The position numbers and the translations under genes are program-made. 27,337 nt of DNA. It comes from JBBDWJ01 sp040902925. Lineage in GTDB: Bacteria > Acidobacteriota > Terriglobia > Bryobacterales > UBA6623. The DNA lies in contig JBBDWJ010000177.1 of the NCBI GenBank assembly GCA_040902925.1, forward strand, positions 1-27,337, given 5' to 3'. Position 1 is the first letter of the stretch. Every line of letters starts with the position of its first letter. A model generated the notes under the pieces. It did not search any database. It saw nothing but the letters and a program-made list of their open reading frames with translations, and was not told the DNA's origin. Positions 1 to 7,263 of the stretch are shown here, piece after piece.

Positions 1-1434
1 GGCGACCCGCACCAACTCTGTTGGATTGCGCACGCGGCCCCAAGACAGGTCGGTGACGTGGAGCAGGCCGTCGATTCCTCCCAGGTCGATGAACGCGCCG
101 TAGTTGGTGACATTCTTGACCGTCCCGGTGACGATCGCGCCTTCGGTCAGACCGGCCAGAGTCTGCTGGCGGCGCTCTTGCAGCTCTTCTTCCAGCAGTG
201 CCCGCCGCGAAACAACGACATTGCCGCGGCTGCGGCTCAGCTTGACGATCCGGACCGGAATGTCCTGGCCCACCAGAGCATCGAGATCGGGCACTGGCCG
301 CACATCGGCCTGCGAGCCAGGCAGGAACGCCGGAACGCCGATGTCGGCCGTCAAGCCGCCCTTGACCCGTTCCAGGACCTTGGCGGTCAGCACGGCCTTT
401 TCGCGGAACGCTTCTTCGATCAGCTCCCAGATGCGCGACTGATGCGCCTTGAGGAAAGACAGTACCGCGTAGTCGCCCGGCCCGCCCAGGCTCTCGATGG
501 TGACTTCGATATCCTGCCCCGGCGACACTTCGATCATGCCCGCCGCGCGCAATTCGGCAAGCGGCACAATCCCCTCGGTCTTGCCGCCGTAGTGGACGAT
601 GACGTTTTCGCCTTCAATACTTACAATTTGGCCCTGGCACAGATCGCCCGCGCGCATCGCCGGCTCGCTGTAGTCGGCCATGAACTCGTCGTAGGGGACT
701 TCGACCTCCGCGGCTTCGGTACCCGGCACGGGCTCCAGCGGGATGCCGGGGACAGCGCCGGAGGGCTCTCCGGGGATGGCTTCCGCACGCTGGACTGGCG
801 CCGCCGAGGCCACGATAACGGGCTCGGGTTGGACTGCCCCGGCGCCGAAAACAGGGGAGGCCGATCCCTTCGGCTCGGCCACAGCCGCCTCGAGTACGAT
901 TGGCTCGGGTACCGCGGGCTCGGGTGCAACGGAGTCGTTTACAACGGGCTCGGCCACAGGCAGCTCGAGCGCACCCGACTCGGCCGAAACGGGCTTCGCC
1001 GTTGCTTCGGGCTTCGTGGCTTCGGGCTTCGCCGTGGCTTCGGGAGCCTCGACTACTGCTGCTGGTACTGCCGCTGGTTTTGCCTCGGCGGCGGGAGGCT
1101 CAACGCGGCTCTCAACCGGCTTTATGCGTTTCGGCGGCGCCGCGGGCGCTCCTTTGGGAGCCGGCGCCAGTTGAAAAACTTCACTCTTGTCTGGAAGTGC
1201 GGGTCGTCCCGTCACCGTCGCGGCAGGTTGGCGGGAAAGACCTTCCGTAGGCTCGCTAACGGAGGTTGGCTGCGAATTTCCCAGCGACTTTGCGGGCTCA
1301 GCGATCGGTCCGGCGGGGCCGTTGGAAAGCCCTTTCTCTGGACTGCCGTGATCGGAGTGAAAAGGTTGCTGAGCTGAGGAACCGGTGCGCTCCAGTAGAT
1401 TGTCAACCCGAGCGGCCTGTGGTTCCGTACTCAT
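1..1434 (-). CDS. rpsA: 30S ribosomal protein S1, 3' end outside window
   Basis: S1 is the ribosome-associated RNA-binding protein that helps recruit mRNA to the 30S subunit. The 478 visible codons run off the left edge. The start is the ATG at 1434, preceded by a strong AAGGAG Shine-Dalgarno (1442-1447). Residues 1 to about 245 are a low-complexity Ala/Pro/Glu extension with PEATAKPEAT-type repeats. Three S1 (OB-fold) domains follow: about 264-330 (GQIVSIEGENVIVHYGGKTE), about 345-415, and from about 427 to the edge (GTVKNVTNYGAFIDLGG, then DGLLHVTDLSWGRV), which is the canonical S1 signature. The long extension before the first OB fold is unusual compared with E. coli S1, where the OB folds start almost at residue 1. 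The gene has its own promoter and a long leader. The family call is firm. Whether this is the sole S1 or a paralogue cannot be judged here. Confidence 0.93.
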   Translation of the reverse strand, partial: MSTEPQAARVDNLLERTGSSAQQPFHSDHGSPEKGLSNGPAGPIAEPAKSLGNSQPTSVSEPTEGLSRQPAATVTGRPALPDKSEVFQLAPAPKGAPAAPPKRIKPVESRVEPPAAEAKPAAVPAAVVEAPEATAKPEATKPEATAKPVSAESGALELPVAEPVVNDSVAPEPAVPEPIVLEAAVAEPKGSASPVFGAGAVQPEPVIVASAAPVQRAEAIPGEPSGAVPGIPLEPVPGTEAAEVEVPYDEFMADYSEPAMRAGDLCQGQIVSIEGENVIVHYGGKTEGIVPLAELRAAGMIEVSPGQDIEVTIESLGGPGDYAVLSFLKAHQSRIWELIEEAFREKAVLTAKVLERVKGGLTADIGVPAFLPGSQADVRPVPDLDALVGQDIPVRIVKLSRSRGNVVVSRRALLEEELQERRQQTLAGLTEGAIVTGTVKNVTNYGAFIDLGGIDGLLHVTDLSWGRVRNPTELVRVA

Positions 1435-1652
1435 TGAATCACTCCTTATGAGGCGATCAACAAAAAGGCCTCAAAAAGCGCGTCCAGCCCACGGCTCGCC
1501 CTGCGCCACCCAAGTTCCGCATGTAAAAACTAACCCGTGCGCAGGCGAGACTGCGCTGACCCGATCACACAAGAGGCCTTGCCTCTTAAAAAACCCCTGC
1601 TGCGTAACGCGCTCCCTCCGTCGAGAGGAACGCTGACCCTTGAAATCCTAGT
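1435..1652 (-). promoter_or_regulatory. long 5' leader of the S1 gene with alternative stem-loops
   Basis: This gene-free stretch is the predicted untranslated leader of the S1 mRNA. It holds a perfect 7-bp stem with a 3-nt loop (AAGAGGC / GCCTCTT, 1571-1577 and 1581-1587). Part of that stem, minus-strand AAGGCCTC (1573-1580), can instead pair with GAGGCCTT (1465-1472), which is immediately followed by a short U-run on the transcript. The two pairings exclude each other, as in attenuators. S1 genes are known to be autoregulated through their leaders in enterobacteria; that this leader is regulatory is inference. Confidence 0.4.
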
Positions 1653-1658
1653 GCGCTC

Positions 1659-1687
1659 AATATAGCCCACCAGATCGGTCATGTCAA
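1659..1687 (-). promoter_or_regulatory. sigma-70-type promoter of the S1 gene
   Basis: On the minus strand TTGACA (1682-1687) and TATATT (1659-1664) are separated by exactly 17 nt, an almost consensus housekeeping promoter. Transcription should begin near 1652, leaving a leader of about 218 nt before the S1 start codon. This is read directly from the sequence; activity is inferred. Confidence 0.8.
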
Positions 1688-1731
1688 TGACTGACGCGCT
1701 GCACTATTGCAACGTTTTAGCGGTAGAAAGT

Positions 1732-1749
1732 CCCCTTGTTACCAAGGGG
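1732..1749 (-). terminator. hairpin just after the AI-2E permease gene
   Basis: CCCCTTG (1732-1738), a 4-nt loop and CAAGGGG (1743-1749) form a perfect 7-bp stem 10 nt beyond the stop codon of the permease gene. The minus-strand tail (ACTTTCTACC) is only weakly T-rich, so it is a modest intrinsic terminator or a 3' mRNA stabilising stem. Confidence 0.5.
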
Positions 1750-1759
1750 TTAGAACCGC

Positions 1760-2809
1760 TCAAGCGGCTTCCGACGCAGGCCTGATAATGGTCTGCTCGC
1801 GCACGCTCTCGCGATAACCGCGCAACAGACCGACGGCGGTCGCGACCACCAAGGGTCCCAACACCACGCCCAATAATCCGAACGCGCTAAACCCGCCCAA
1901 CACACTGATAAACACCAGCAAGCCGTGGAGCTGAGAACGGTCGGCGATCATGATCGGCCTAAGCACGTTGTCGGCGCCGCTCACCAACACAAACCCTAGC
2001 ACCAAAAGCGTAATACCGCGACCCGTGCTGCCCGAAAGAATCAGACCGAAGCCCGCGGGGCCCCATACCAGCCACGGGCCGATAAGCGGCAGGAAAGCCA
2101 GCAGCGCCATCGTGACGCCCCACAGCACTGGCGCGCGTATGCCAAGCGCCCAGAACAGCAGTCCGCCGAGCACACCTTGCGTGACGGCCACTGCCAAGCC
2201 GCTCGAAATCGTCACCGAGATCAGCTCGTTTACCTCCGACATCATGCGCTGCTGATGATCGCCTCCGAGCGGCGAGACATCGCCCAGGAAACGAACCAGG
2301 TCCGGCCCGTCTCGAAAGAGATAGAACAAGGCCAAAATCACGACGAACAGATCAAAGAGAAATTCGAAAACGTTGCTGGCAATCAGAGCGGACATAGCCC
2401 CGACCTGGCCGCCGAGGTTTTCGGTGAGGCGGGCGAAGAGCTCTTCAAATGATCCGAGGCTGATCGGCAGCGACAGCAGTGTCGGCTCGAGCCAACCCTT
2501 TGCGCGAAACAGAAATTCTTCGGACGGAACCGCCCGCAGCGTGGCGATGGACTCGCTGACGAACACCGGGATCAGCCAGGCGGCAGGGCCGACGAGCAAA
2601 ACAGTAACCGTGGCGGCGCTGCAAAACGCGGCCAGATTGCGGCGTTTTACGCCGCGCGAGATCTTGCCGTGCAGCGGGGAAAAGAAAATGGCGAGAATAG
2701 CGGCCCACGTGAGCGGAACCAAGAACGCCTGTAGAACCCGGTACAGAAAGTATGCAACCAGCGCAGCCAGAGCCCACGCGACAACTTGCTGGAAGCTCTG
2801 CGTGCTCAT
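1760..2809 (-). CDS. AI-2E family transporter (PerM/YdiK-type permease)
   Basis: This is a polytopic inner-membrane protein of the AI-2E exporter family. Family members have been linked to autoinducer-2 or ion export, but the substrate here is unknown. From the ATG at 2809 it has 349 residues; a GTG four codons upstream (2821) is an alternative and neither has a clear Shine-Dalgarno. Hydrophobic segments come in the family order: two at the N terminus, a soluble loop (about 90-150), one near 155-175, then a cluster from about 210 to 340 with VTQGVLGGLLFWALGI, LPLIGPWLVWGPAG and the family-typical DNVLRPIMI and GVVLGPLVVA. A TATACT hexamer lies 22 nt upstream (2831-2836, minus strand) without a matching -35. 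It appears to be transcribed alone, ending at the 1732-1749 hairpin. Confidence 0.88.
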   Translation of the reverse strand: MSTQSFQQVVAWALAALVAYFLYRVLQAFLVPLTWAAILAIFFSPLHGKISRGVKRRNLAAFCSAATVTVLLVGPAAWLIPVFVSESIATLRAVPSEEFLFRAKGWLEPTLLSLPISLGSFEELFARLTENLGGQVGAMSALIASNVFEFLFDLFVVILALFYLFRDGPDLVRFLGDVSPLGGDHQQRMMSEVNELISVTISSGLAVAVTQGVLGGLLFWALGIRAPVLWGVTMALLAFLPLIGPWLVWGPAGFGLILSGSTGRGITLLVLGFVLVSGADNVLRPIMIADRSQLHGLLVFISVLGGFSAFGLLGVVLGPLVVATAVGLLRGYRESVREQTIIRPASEAA

Positions 2810-3075
2810 GCTGCGAACCACGGTGATACGAGTATAGCTTGGGTACAGCCCGCCGCTGTTTCGCGAATGCCTTCACGGACGCGGGGAGTTCAGCGGCTCG
2901 TTGGTTTGCTGATTCACCGCCCTATTCTTGGGGAGCAAAGCACACGCGTCGCGCGAACTTCCAGCGATGCGGCGATGGCGCGGCCAGCGATCGTTCGGGA
3001 CCGTTGCGCGACTCGTGGAAAGCCGCGGCAGTCTGCGGGTACGCTGCTAGACGCGTGCGCTTGCTGGAAGCAGCC

Positions 3076-4114
3076 TCAGGGCCGATCGCCGCGGCTCACG
3101 CGGCGTCCCTGGCGATCGGATGAATTGCTTTCGCCAGCCTGCGGCTCCATCTGGAGGGCGACTCGAGAGCGGTTTCGTACCACGGCCACGGCGATGTTCT
3201 TTTCGGGGTCGGCAGAGCGAATGGCCTCGCGAATATGGCCGGAGTCGCGCACCGGCCGCCCGGCCACTTCCACAATAGCGTCGCCGGCCTTCAACCCGGC
3301 CCGCGAGGCCGGCGAATCCTGCTCGACCGACCGCACCAGCACGCCTTCTTTGACGCCGAAGTGTTCGGCCAGTTGTCCCTCAAGCGGCTCGATCTCCACG
3401 CCGAGCAAACGGCTCTGCATCACCATGCGGGGTTTGGGAATATCGAAATCAAACTGCCGGAAGCGGATGTTGGGAATGCGGATCNNNNNNNNNNCAAGGC
3501 TCGGCGCCGCAGTTGAATAACACTTTTGGGGCGGGGACTTTGAGCTCGCCGACCTCGATGTTGAGATTGATCTCCGAGCCGTTTCGGAACACGCCGACCT
3601 CGACTTCCCTTCCGACCGGCGTCTCGCGAACGAGCCGCACCAACTGCTCCTGACCTTCGACACGCTGGCCGCTATAGCGAATGATCACATCGCGTTTACG
3701 CAGCCCGGCATCGCCGGCGGGGCTGCCGGACGCGACGCTCATGATCTCCACTCCGTAGGGTTCCTTCATGCCCAGCTCGCGGGCGCGCTCGTCGCTGACT
3801 TCAATCAAGTGGACACCGAGGTAGCTTTGGCTGGCTTGGGGGGCGAACAGCAGCCCCGGAGCCTGCACCAGGCGGGCGATAAAAGGTGGCGTAGGCGGTG
3901 GCGGTGGCACCGGAGGGGCCGGAGCAACCCGCGGCGCGGGCGCCGCTGCGGGAATCTGCGGCGTCAGTGGCACGGGTGGCGGCGCGGGCGCCGCTTGGGC
4001 CGAGGCAACAAGTGGCGGCGGAGGCGCCGGCGGGACGGGCGGCAGCGGCTGCCCCTTCGCGCCACTCGACGCGGCAAGCCCAACAACGATAACCGGCAAG
4101 ATCAAGCTACGCAT
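3076..4114 (-). CDS. secreted protein with two PDZ domains (contains assembly gap)
   Basis: The ATG at 4114 follows GGAGG with 8-nt spacing. The first 22 residues are a signal peptide (MRSLILPVIVVGLAASSGAK), then about 55 Pro/Ala-rich residues. A first PDZ domain (about 85-185) shows LGVHLIEVSDERARELGM, GSPAGDAGLRKRDVI and a hydrophobic end strand. After the run of Ns a second PDZ domain follows: LGVEIEPLEGQLAEHFGV, then DSPASRAGLKAGDAIVEVAG. The frame on the two sides of the Ns differs, which is expected if the 10 Ns stand for a gap of unknown size, so I treat it as one gene. No serine-protease triad is visible, so unlike DegP/DegS it is a stand-alone PDZ protein unless the gap hides a domain. 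It is the last gene of the sigma-factor operon, 72 bp after the DUF4097 gene. It may bind unfolded or C-terminal peptides in the envelope; that is inference. Confidence 0.75.
3485..3494. other. assembly gap (10 Ns)
   Basis: Ten unresolved bases interrupt the PDZ gene. The coding frame shifts across them, so the true gap length is probably not 10. Confidence 0.98.
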
Positions 4115-4126
4115 ATTCCAAACCTC

Positions 4127-4177
4127 CGTGCCCCTAACCCGACGTGCCCCTAACGCGAGCCGTGCCTCTAAACCAAC
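4127..4177. repeat. three imperfect tandem copies of a 16-18 bp unit
   Basis: CGTGCCCCTAAC at 4127 and 4143, and a degenerate CGTGCCTCTAAA at 4161, fill most of the 72 bp between the DUF4097 and PDZ genes. On the transcript they read TTAGGGGCACG. No function is recognisable; replication slippage would explain them. Confidence 0.7.
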
Positions 4178-4186
4178 CCTTGCACT

Positions 4187-5371
4187 CTATGGGCGGCGCT
4201 GAATCTGAATGCGGCCGTTGGTGTTGCGAATTCGCAGCACCGGGCCGCCCCCGTTGATCTCTCCCTCGGCGACGACGCGCCCCGGCCCGAATTCTCCTTC
4301 GCTGCGCTGCACCGTGATGGAGTCGAATTCGGACTGAATGCGGTTCGAGCCGCTGGCGAAGTCGATCACCGCATCGACTCGCACGGCCAACGTCGCCGGC
4401 AGCCAAACGATGATCGTGCCAGCCGTCGTTTCCAGCAACGAATCGCCGAGCGGACTGCCGGCGACAAAATAGGCGCGAATCGGACCCGCCGCACTCGTGG
4501 CGATGACACGGCCGCCGACGTTGTTGAGCTCGATGCCCCCGCCCGCGGTTTCGGCGCGCACGCCACGCGGCGCGCTATCGACTTGAATCGAGCCGCCGGC
4601 TGTTTCGGCGTCGACAGCGCCGGCAACCTGGCCCACGTGAATGGATCCGCCCGAAGTCGCCGCGATCAGGTCTCCACCAACTTTTTCCGCGCGAATGCTG
4701 CCGCCCGCGGTTTCAGCGCGCAGATCACCGCGCACCTCGCGAGCCTGAATGCCGCCACCGCTGGTTCTCAACTCCGCCGCCGCGCCGGCGCTGTCCACAA
4801 GAATCGAGCCACCGGCCGTCTCACAGTGGAGTGGGCCACCCACGCGCCCGATCTGGATCGAGCCGCCCGCGGTCGCCGCCTGAACCTCGCCGCCAATGTC
4901 GTCGACCTGGATCGAGCCGCCGGCTGTCTCGGCCATCACGCCGCCAGAAAGGTTCCGGATATCCAACGATCCTCCGCGCGTATCGAGCTCGATTCGGCGA
5001 GTGTTGCGCGGCGCAGTGATGTCCATTTCCGCGCTGAACGCGCAACGCCGGCAATCGGGGTCCTGGAGATCGAGCACGGCGGCGATGCCCTGCCGTTCGA
5101 CGCGCAAGCGCGCCCTTTCGAGCAACTGCAAGGCTTCCCGCTCATTGGATGCCTTGATCTTTTTCCGGACGCGATAGCGCACTTGGCGGACATCCTCGCC
5201 ATGCACGCGGATCGGTCCCGTCGAGGTGATCCGCACTTCGGCGCCGGCAGGCAACTCGCCTTCGATCACTTGCACCCAAAACCCGCCCTGCCGTTCGACC
5301 GGGCCCGCGGTCTGCGCCGGGGCGAGCGCGGCCACCGTCAGCAGGGCAATAAAGCTCAATAGCAATGGCAT
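4187..5371 (-). CDS. DUF4097-type secreted beta-solenoid (putative adhesin) protein
   Basis: A 394-residue exported protein. The start chosen is the ATG at 5371, because it gives a clean signal peptide (MPLLLSFIALLTVAALAPAQ) cleaved near residue 20. The open frame continues upstream only as a basic, non-signal stretch that reaches the preceding gene's stop. Residues 21-134 form an N-terminal domain containing a CRRC pair (107-110). Residues 135-296 are nine successive 18-residue repeats of the pattern SIxVxxVGGxVxAETAGG, followed by a longer turn and strands to the end, as in DUF4097 (putative adhesin) proteins. Proteins of this family often sit beside ECF sigma/anti-sigma genes; the job is not established and may be structural or sensory at the cell surface. 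It lies 62 bp downstream of the HEAT-protein gene in the same operon. Confidence 0.85.
   Translation of the reverse strand: MPLLLSFIALLTVAALAPAQTAGPVERQGGFWVQVIEGELPAGAEVRITSTGPIRVHGEDVRQVRYRVRKKIKASNEREALQLLERARLRVERQGIAAVLDLQDPDCRRCAFSAEMDITAPRNTRRIELDTRGGSLDIRNLSGGVMAETAGGSIQVDDIGGEVQAATAGGSIQIGRVGGPLHCETAGGSILVDSAGAAAELRTSGGGIQAREVRGDLRAETAGGSIRAEKVGGDLIAATSGGSIHVGQVAGAVDAETAGGSIQVDSAPRGVRAETAGGGIELNNVGGRVIATSAAGPIRAYFVAGSPLGDSLLETTAGTIIVWLPATLAVRVDAVIDFASGSNRIQSEFDSITVQRSEGEFGPGRVVAEGEINGGGPVLRIRNTNGRIQIQRRP
4484..4969 (-). repeat. nine in-frame 54-bp coding repeats
   Basis: The solenoid part of the DUF4097 gene is built of nine consecutive 54-bp units, each encoding 18 residues ending in (E/A)TAGG or a close variant (TSGG, TSAAG). 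None is shortened or lengthened. The DNA copies have diverged at silent sites, so the repeat is old or is maintained by selection on the protein. Confidence 0.85.
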
Positions 5372-5433
5372 GATATTTCTTCTCGACTGTTTGGTTGGGG
5401 AAGAACCGCCGCGGCGGCCTCCAGCCTGCCTCC

Positions 5434-6387
5434 TCAAAACCGATTCACCGAAGCATTCAATTCCTGCAAGGTGCGCTGCATGCGCAGCCGGACGTAGTTG
5501 TTCTGCTCGTGCTCGACAAGAGTCTGCAGCACTCCCACTAGCTCGCGGTCGGGTTTCTCCGTCAATAACTCGATCGCTTGCACGCGCATGCCGGGATTCG
5601 TGTCCTGCTGCAGAATGCGCACCAGGCCTTGGCGCACTTCCGGCTCATTGTGGTGCGGCTTGAGCGCTTCCAGCGCCTTCAAACGCAGGCCCGGGTTGCC
5701 GTCTTCGACCATCGTGGCCAGCAACATCTTCTGCACATCCTGGTCGGAGGCGCGCGGCGTCAGCGCATCGAGGCTTTCGAGGCGGACGCCGGAGTTCGGA
5801 TACTCCTTGACCGTCGCAATCAGCAAGCTGCGAATCGTAGGATCCTGCGAAGAACCGCGGATCGTGCGGCGCGTCACTTCCTCGAGTACGATCTCGATAT
5901 TGCCGCTCTGCGGGTCCACTTCGACCGACTGAATGTCGCGTAGCGAGCCCGCCGAGCCGATCAGCGACGCTTCCGCCAGCGGCTGGCCCGGCGATCCTGC
6001 TCTTTCGAAGGCGGGCAATCGCTTGATGTTGCGCCCGGCATAGAAGCCCACAACCAGCAACGCCAGCGCCGCCGTCGGCAACCAGGCCACGCGCAGCGAC
6101 CCCAGCGAAGCAGGGAGCGCGCCCAGCCAGCCGGCGAAGTCCCAGCTCGGACGCCGGTTTTCGAGCCGGTAGACCGAGCGCATCAGGTCATGACGGCATT
6201 CCGCCAGCAGCGCCGGCGATTCGCGGCGCGGCCGCTCGCTCAGCTCCAGCAGAAAACGCCGCTCGCTTTCGACCGCGCGCGTAAGCTCCGGGCTCGATTC
6301 GAGCTCGGCCTCGAAAATTTCGCGCTCGGCGTCGTCGAGCTCGTTGTAGAGATACAGACTGATTCTGTCCCTGAGGTCGTCTTTCAT
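5434..6387 (-). CDS. membrane-anchored HEAT-repeat protein with degenerate anti-sigma domain
   Basis: 317 residues. The start ATG at 6387 shares an ATGA overlap with the stop of the zinc anti-sigma gene and has GGAGG about 10 nt upstream, so the two are translationally coupled. Residues 1-50 align without gaps to that protein (both contain YLYNE), but the zinc ligands are replaced: HLAGCVNC becomes ELESSPEL. One membrane helix follows (about 101-118, TAALALLVVGFYAG). Residues about 175-315 form four to five HEAT-like helical repeats (GVRLESLDAL, GLRLKALEAL, GMRVQAIELL). By topology the N terminus should be cytoplasmic and the HEAT array periplasmic, which suits an anti-sigma factor with a sensor domain. 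That role is inferred from domain order and position behind an ECF sigma gene. Confidence 0.8.
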   Translation of the reverse strand: MKDDLRDRISLYLYNELDDAEREIFEAELESSPELTRAVESERRFLLELSERPRRESPALLAECRHDLMRSVYRLENRRPSWDFAGWLGALPASLGSLRVAWLPTAALALLVVGFYAGRNIKRLPAFERAGSPGQPLAEASLIGSAGSLRDIQSVEVDPQSGNIEIVLEEVTRRTIRGSSQDPTIRSLLIATVKEYPNSGVRLESLDALTPRASDQDVQKMLLATMVEDGNPGLRLKALEALKPHHNEPEVRQGLVRILQQDTNPGMRVQAIELLTEKPDRELVGVLQTLVEHEQNNYVRLRMQRTLQELNASVNRF

Positions 6388-6575
6388 CGGGTGACATCCT
6401 CCGAGATTTCGCGCATCTTGCGGGCGAGAGCGCTCACGAAGCGCTGCTCGGTTTCCAGTTCATGCCGGCAGTTCACGCACCCCGCGAGGTGGGCGTCGAG
6501 GCGGCGCCGCTCGGGCGCGCTCATCTCGTTGTAGAGGTAGCTGCCGAGGCGTTCCCGGGCTTGTTCGCAATTCAT
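6384..6575 (-). CDS. small zinc-finger anti-sigma factor (zf-HC2)
   Basis: A 63-residue cytoplasmic protein with the zinc-binding anti-sigma signature: C3, then H29-x3-C33-x2-C36 (HLAGCVNC). Such domains clamp ECF sigma factors in the cytoplasm. It has no membrane helix, so it either acts as a soluble (redox- or partner-responsive) anti-sigma or works together with the next, membrane-anchored protein. The ATG at 6575 has a strong GAGGAGG at proper spacing, and that ribosome-binding site lies in the second copy of a 20-bp tandem duplication. It starts 16 bp after the sigma gene and overlaps the HEAT gene by 4 bp. Confidence 0.88.
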   Translation of the reverse strand: MNCEQARERLGSYLYNEMSAPERRRLDAHLAGCVNCRHELETEQRFVSALARKMREISEDVTR

Positions 6576-6611
6576 TGCCGGACCTCCTCGATCATTGCCG
6601 TACCTCTTCGA
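6572..6611 (-). repeat. 20-bp tandem duplication at the sigma/anti-sigma junction
   Basis: Two adjacent 20-bp units (6592-6611 and 6572-6591) match at 18 of 20 positions. The first contains the last codons of the sigma gene (EEVRQ-stop). The second repeats them, supplies the GAGGAGG site and ends in the anti-sigma ATG. The first copy also makes an ATGA overlap that opens a 7-codon frame (MIEEVRQ-stop) ending at the anti-sigma start. Confidence 0.85.
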
Positions 6612-7221
6612 GCGCCGCGCGCAGTTTGCGAGTGCCCCGGAAGAGGCAGTTCTTGGCGGCCTCCTCGCTGATCGAAAGCATTTCGCCGATCACGCGCAGC
6701 CGCAGCCCCTCGTAGTGCTTCATCTCAAACACGAGACGTTCCTTAGGCGAAAGCTGCTCGAGAGCCAGTTGGAGCCGACGCGACACGTCGCGAGCGGCGA
6801 AAACACGCTCCGGGTCGCTCTCGGGCCTGTCGGCGGCGGTAGTGTGCAGCGGCCCTGCCGCCGCTCCGTCGCCGTCTTCCTCGAGCGCCTGCTCCTTGCG
6901 CACGCTCTTGCGCCGCAAATGGTCGAGACAGACGTTCGTCGCGATGCGATAGAGCCAGGTGTGAAAACTGCACTGGTGGCGAAAGCTGTGCAAGCTGCGG
7001 TAAACCCGCAAAAACACTTCCTGGTAGGCATCGCGAGCATCATCTTCGGAGCGCAGCAGGTTCATCGCCACCCGGAGCACACTCCGGTCGTACAGCCTGA
7101 CGAGCTGTTCAAAGGCGTCGTGGTCCTGTTCCTGGGCCGCCCGGATCAGAACCGACTCGCCAATGTGGGCCTCCCCGGGCTGGCCCGCCACGCTGATCGC
7201 TTCCACCTCCGCTACCTGCAT
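6592..7221 (-). CDS. ECF-type RNA polymerase sigma factor
   Basis: 209 residues, the usual size for an ECF sigma factor. The sigma-2 region spans about 36-105: DAYQEVFLRVYRSL for core binding, then FHTWLYRIATNVCLDHLRRK for -10 recognition. A variable acidic linker runs about 110-145. Sigma-4 spans about 148-202, with LSPKERLVFEMKHYEGL followed by the helix-turn-helix IGEMLSISEEAAKNCLFRG. It directs RNA polymerase to stress-specific promoters, presumably including its own operon. The ATG at 7221 lacks a clear Shine-Dalgarno, and a GTG 11 codons in is possible. It heads a set of five same-strand genes (sigma, zinc anti-sigma, HEAT, DUF4097, PDZ) with gaps of at most 72 bp. Only 42 bp separate it from the upstream RHH-PAS gene, so its promoter may lie inside that gene. 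Confidence 0.93.
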   Translation of the reverse strand: MQVAEVEAISVAGQPGEAHIGESVLIRAAQEQDHDAFEQLVRLYDRSVLRVAMNLLRSEDDARDAYQEVFLRVYRSLHSFRHQCSFHTWLYRIATNVCLDHLRRKSVRKEQALEEDGDGAAAGPLHTTAADRPESDPERVFAARDVSRRLQLALEQLSPKERLVFEMKHYEGLRLRVIGEMLSISEEAAKNCLFRGTRKLRAALEEVRQ

Positions 7222-7263
7222 TAAGCTTAGACGGCGGAAACCGAAGAAGGTGAGATGGAGCGG

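Noticed and set aside
58..1377. 439-codon open frame on the plus strand
   Set aside because: It is antisense to the S1 gene, whose OB-fold motifs are unmistakable; the translation is Gly/Arg/Leu repetitive with no domain.
4583..5362. 259-codon plus-strand frame
   Set aside because: Antisense shadow of the 54-bp repeats of the DUF4097 gene; the apparent repeats in it mirror those codons.
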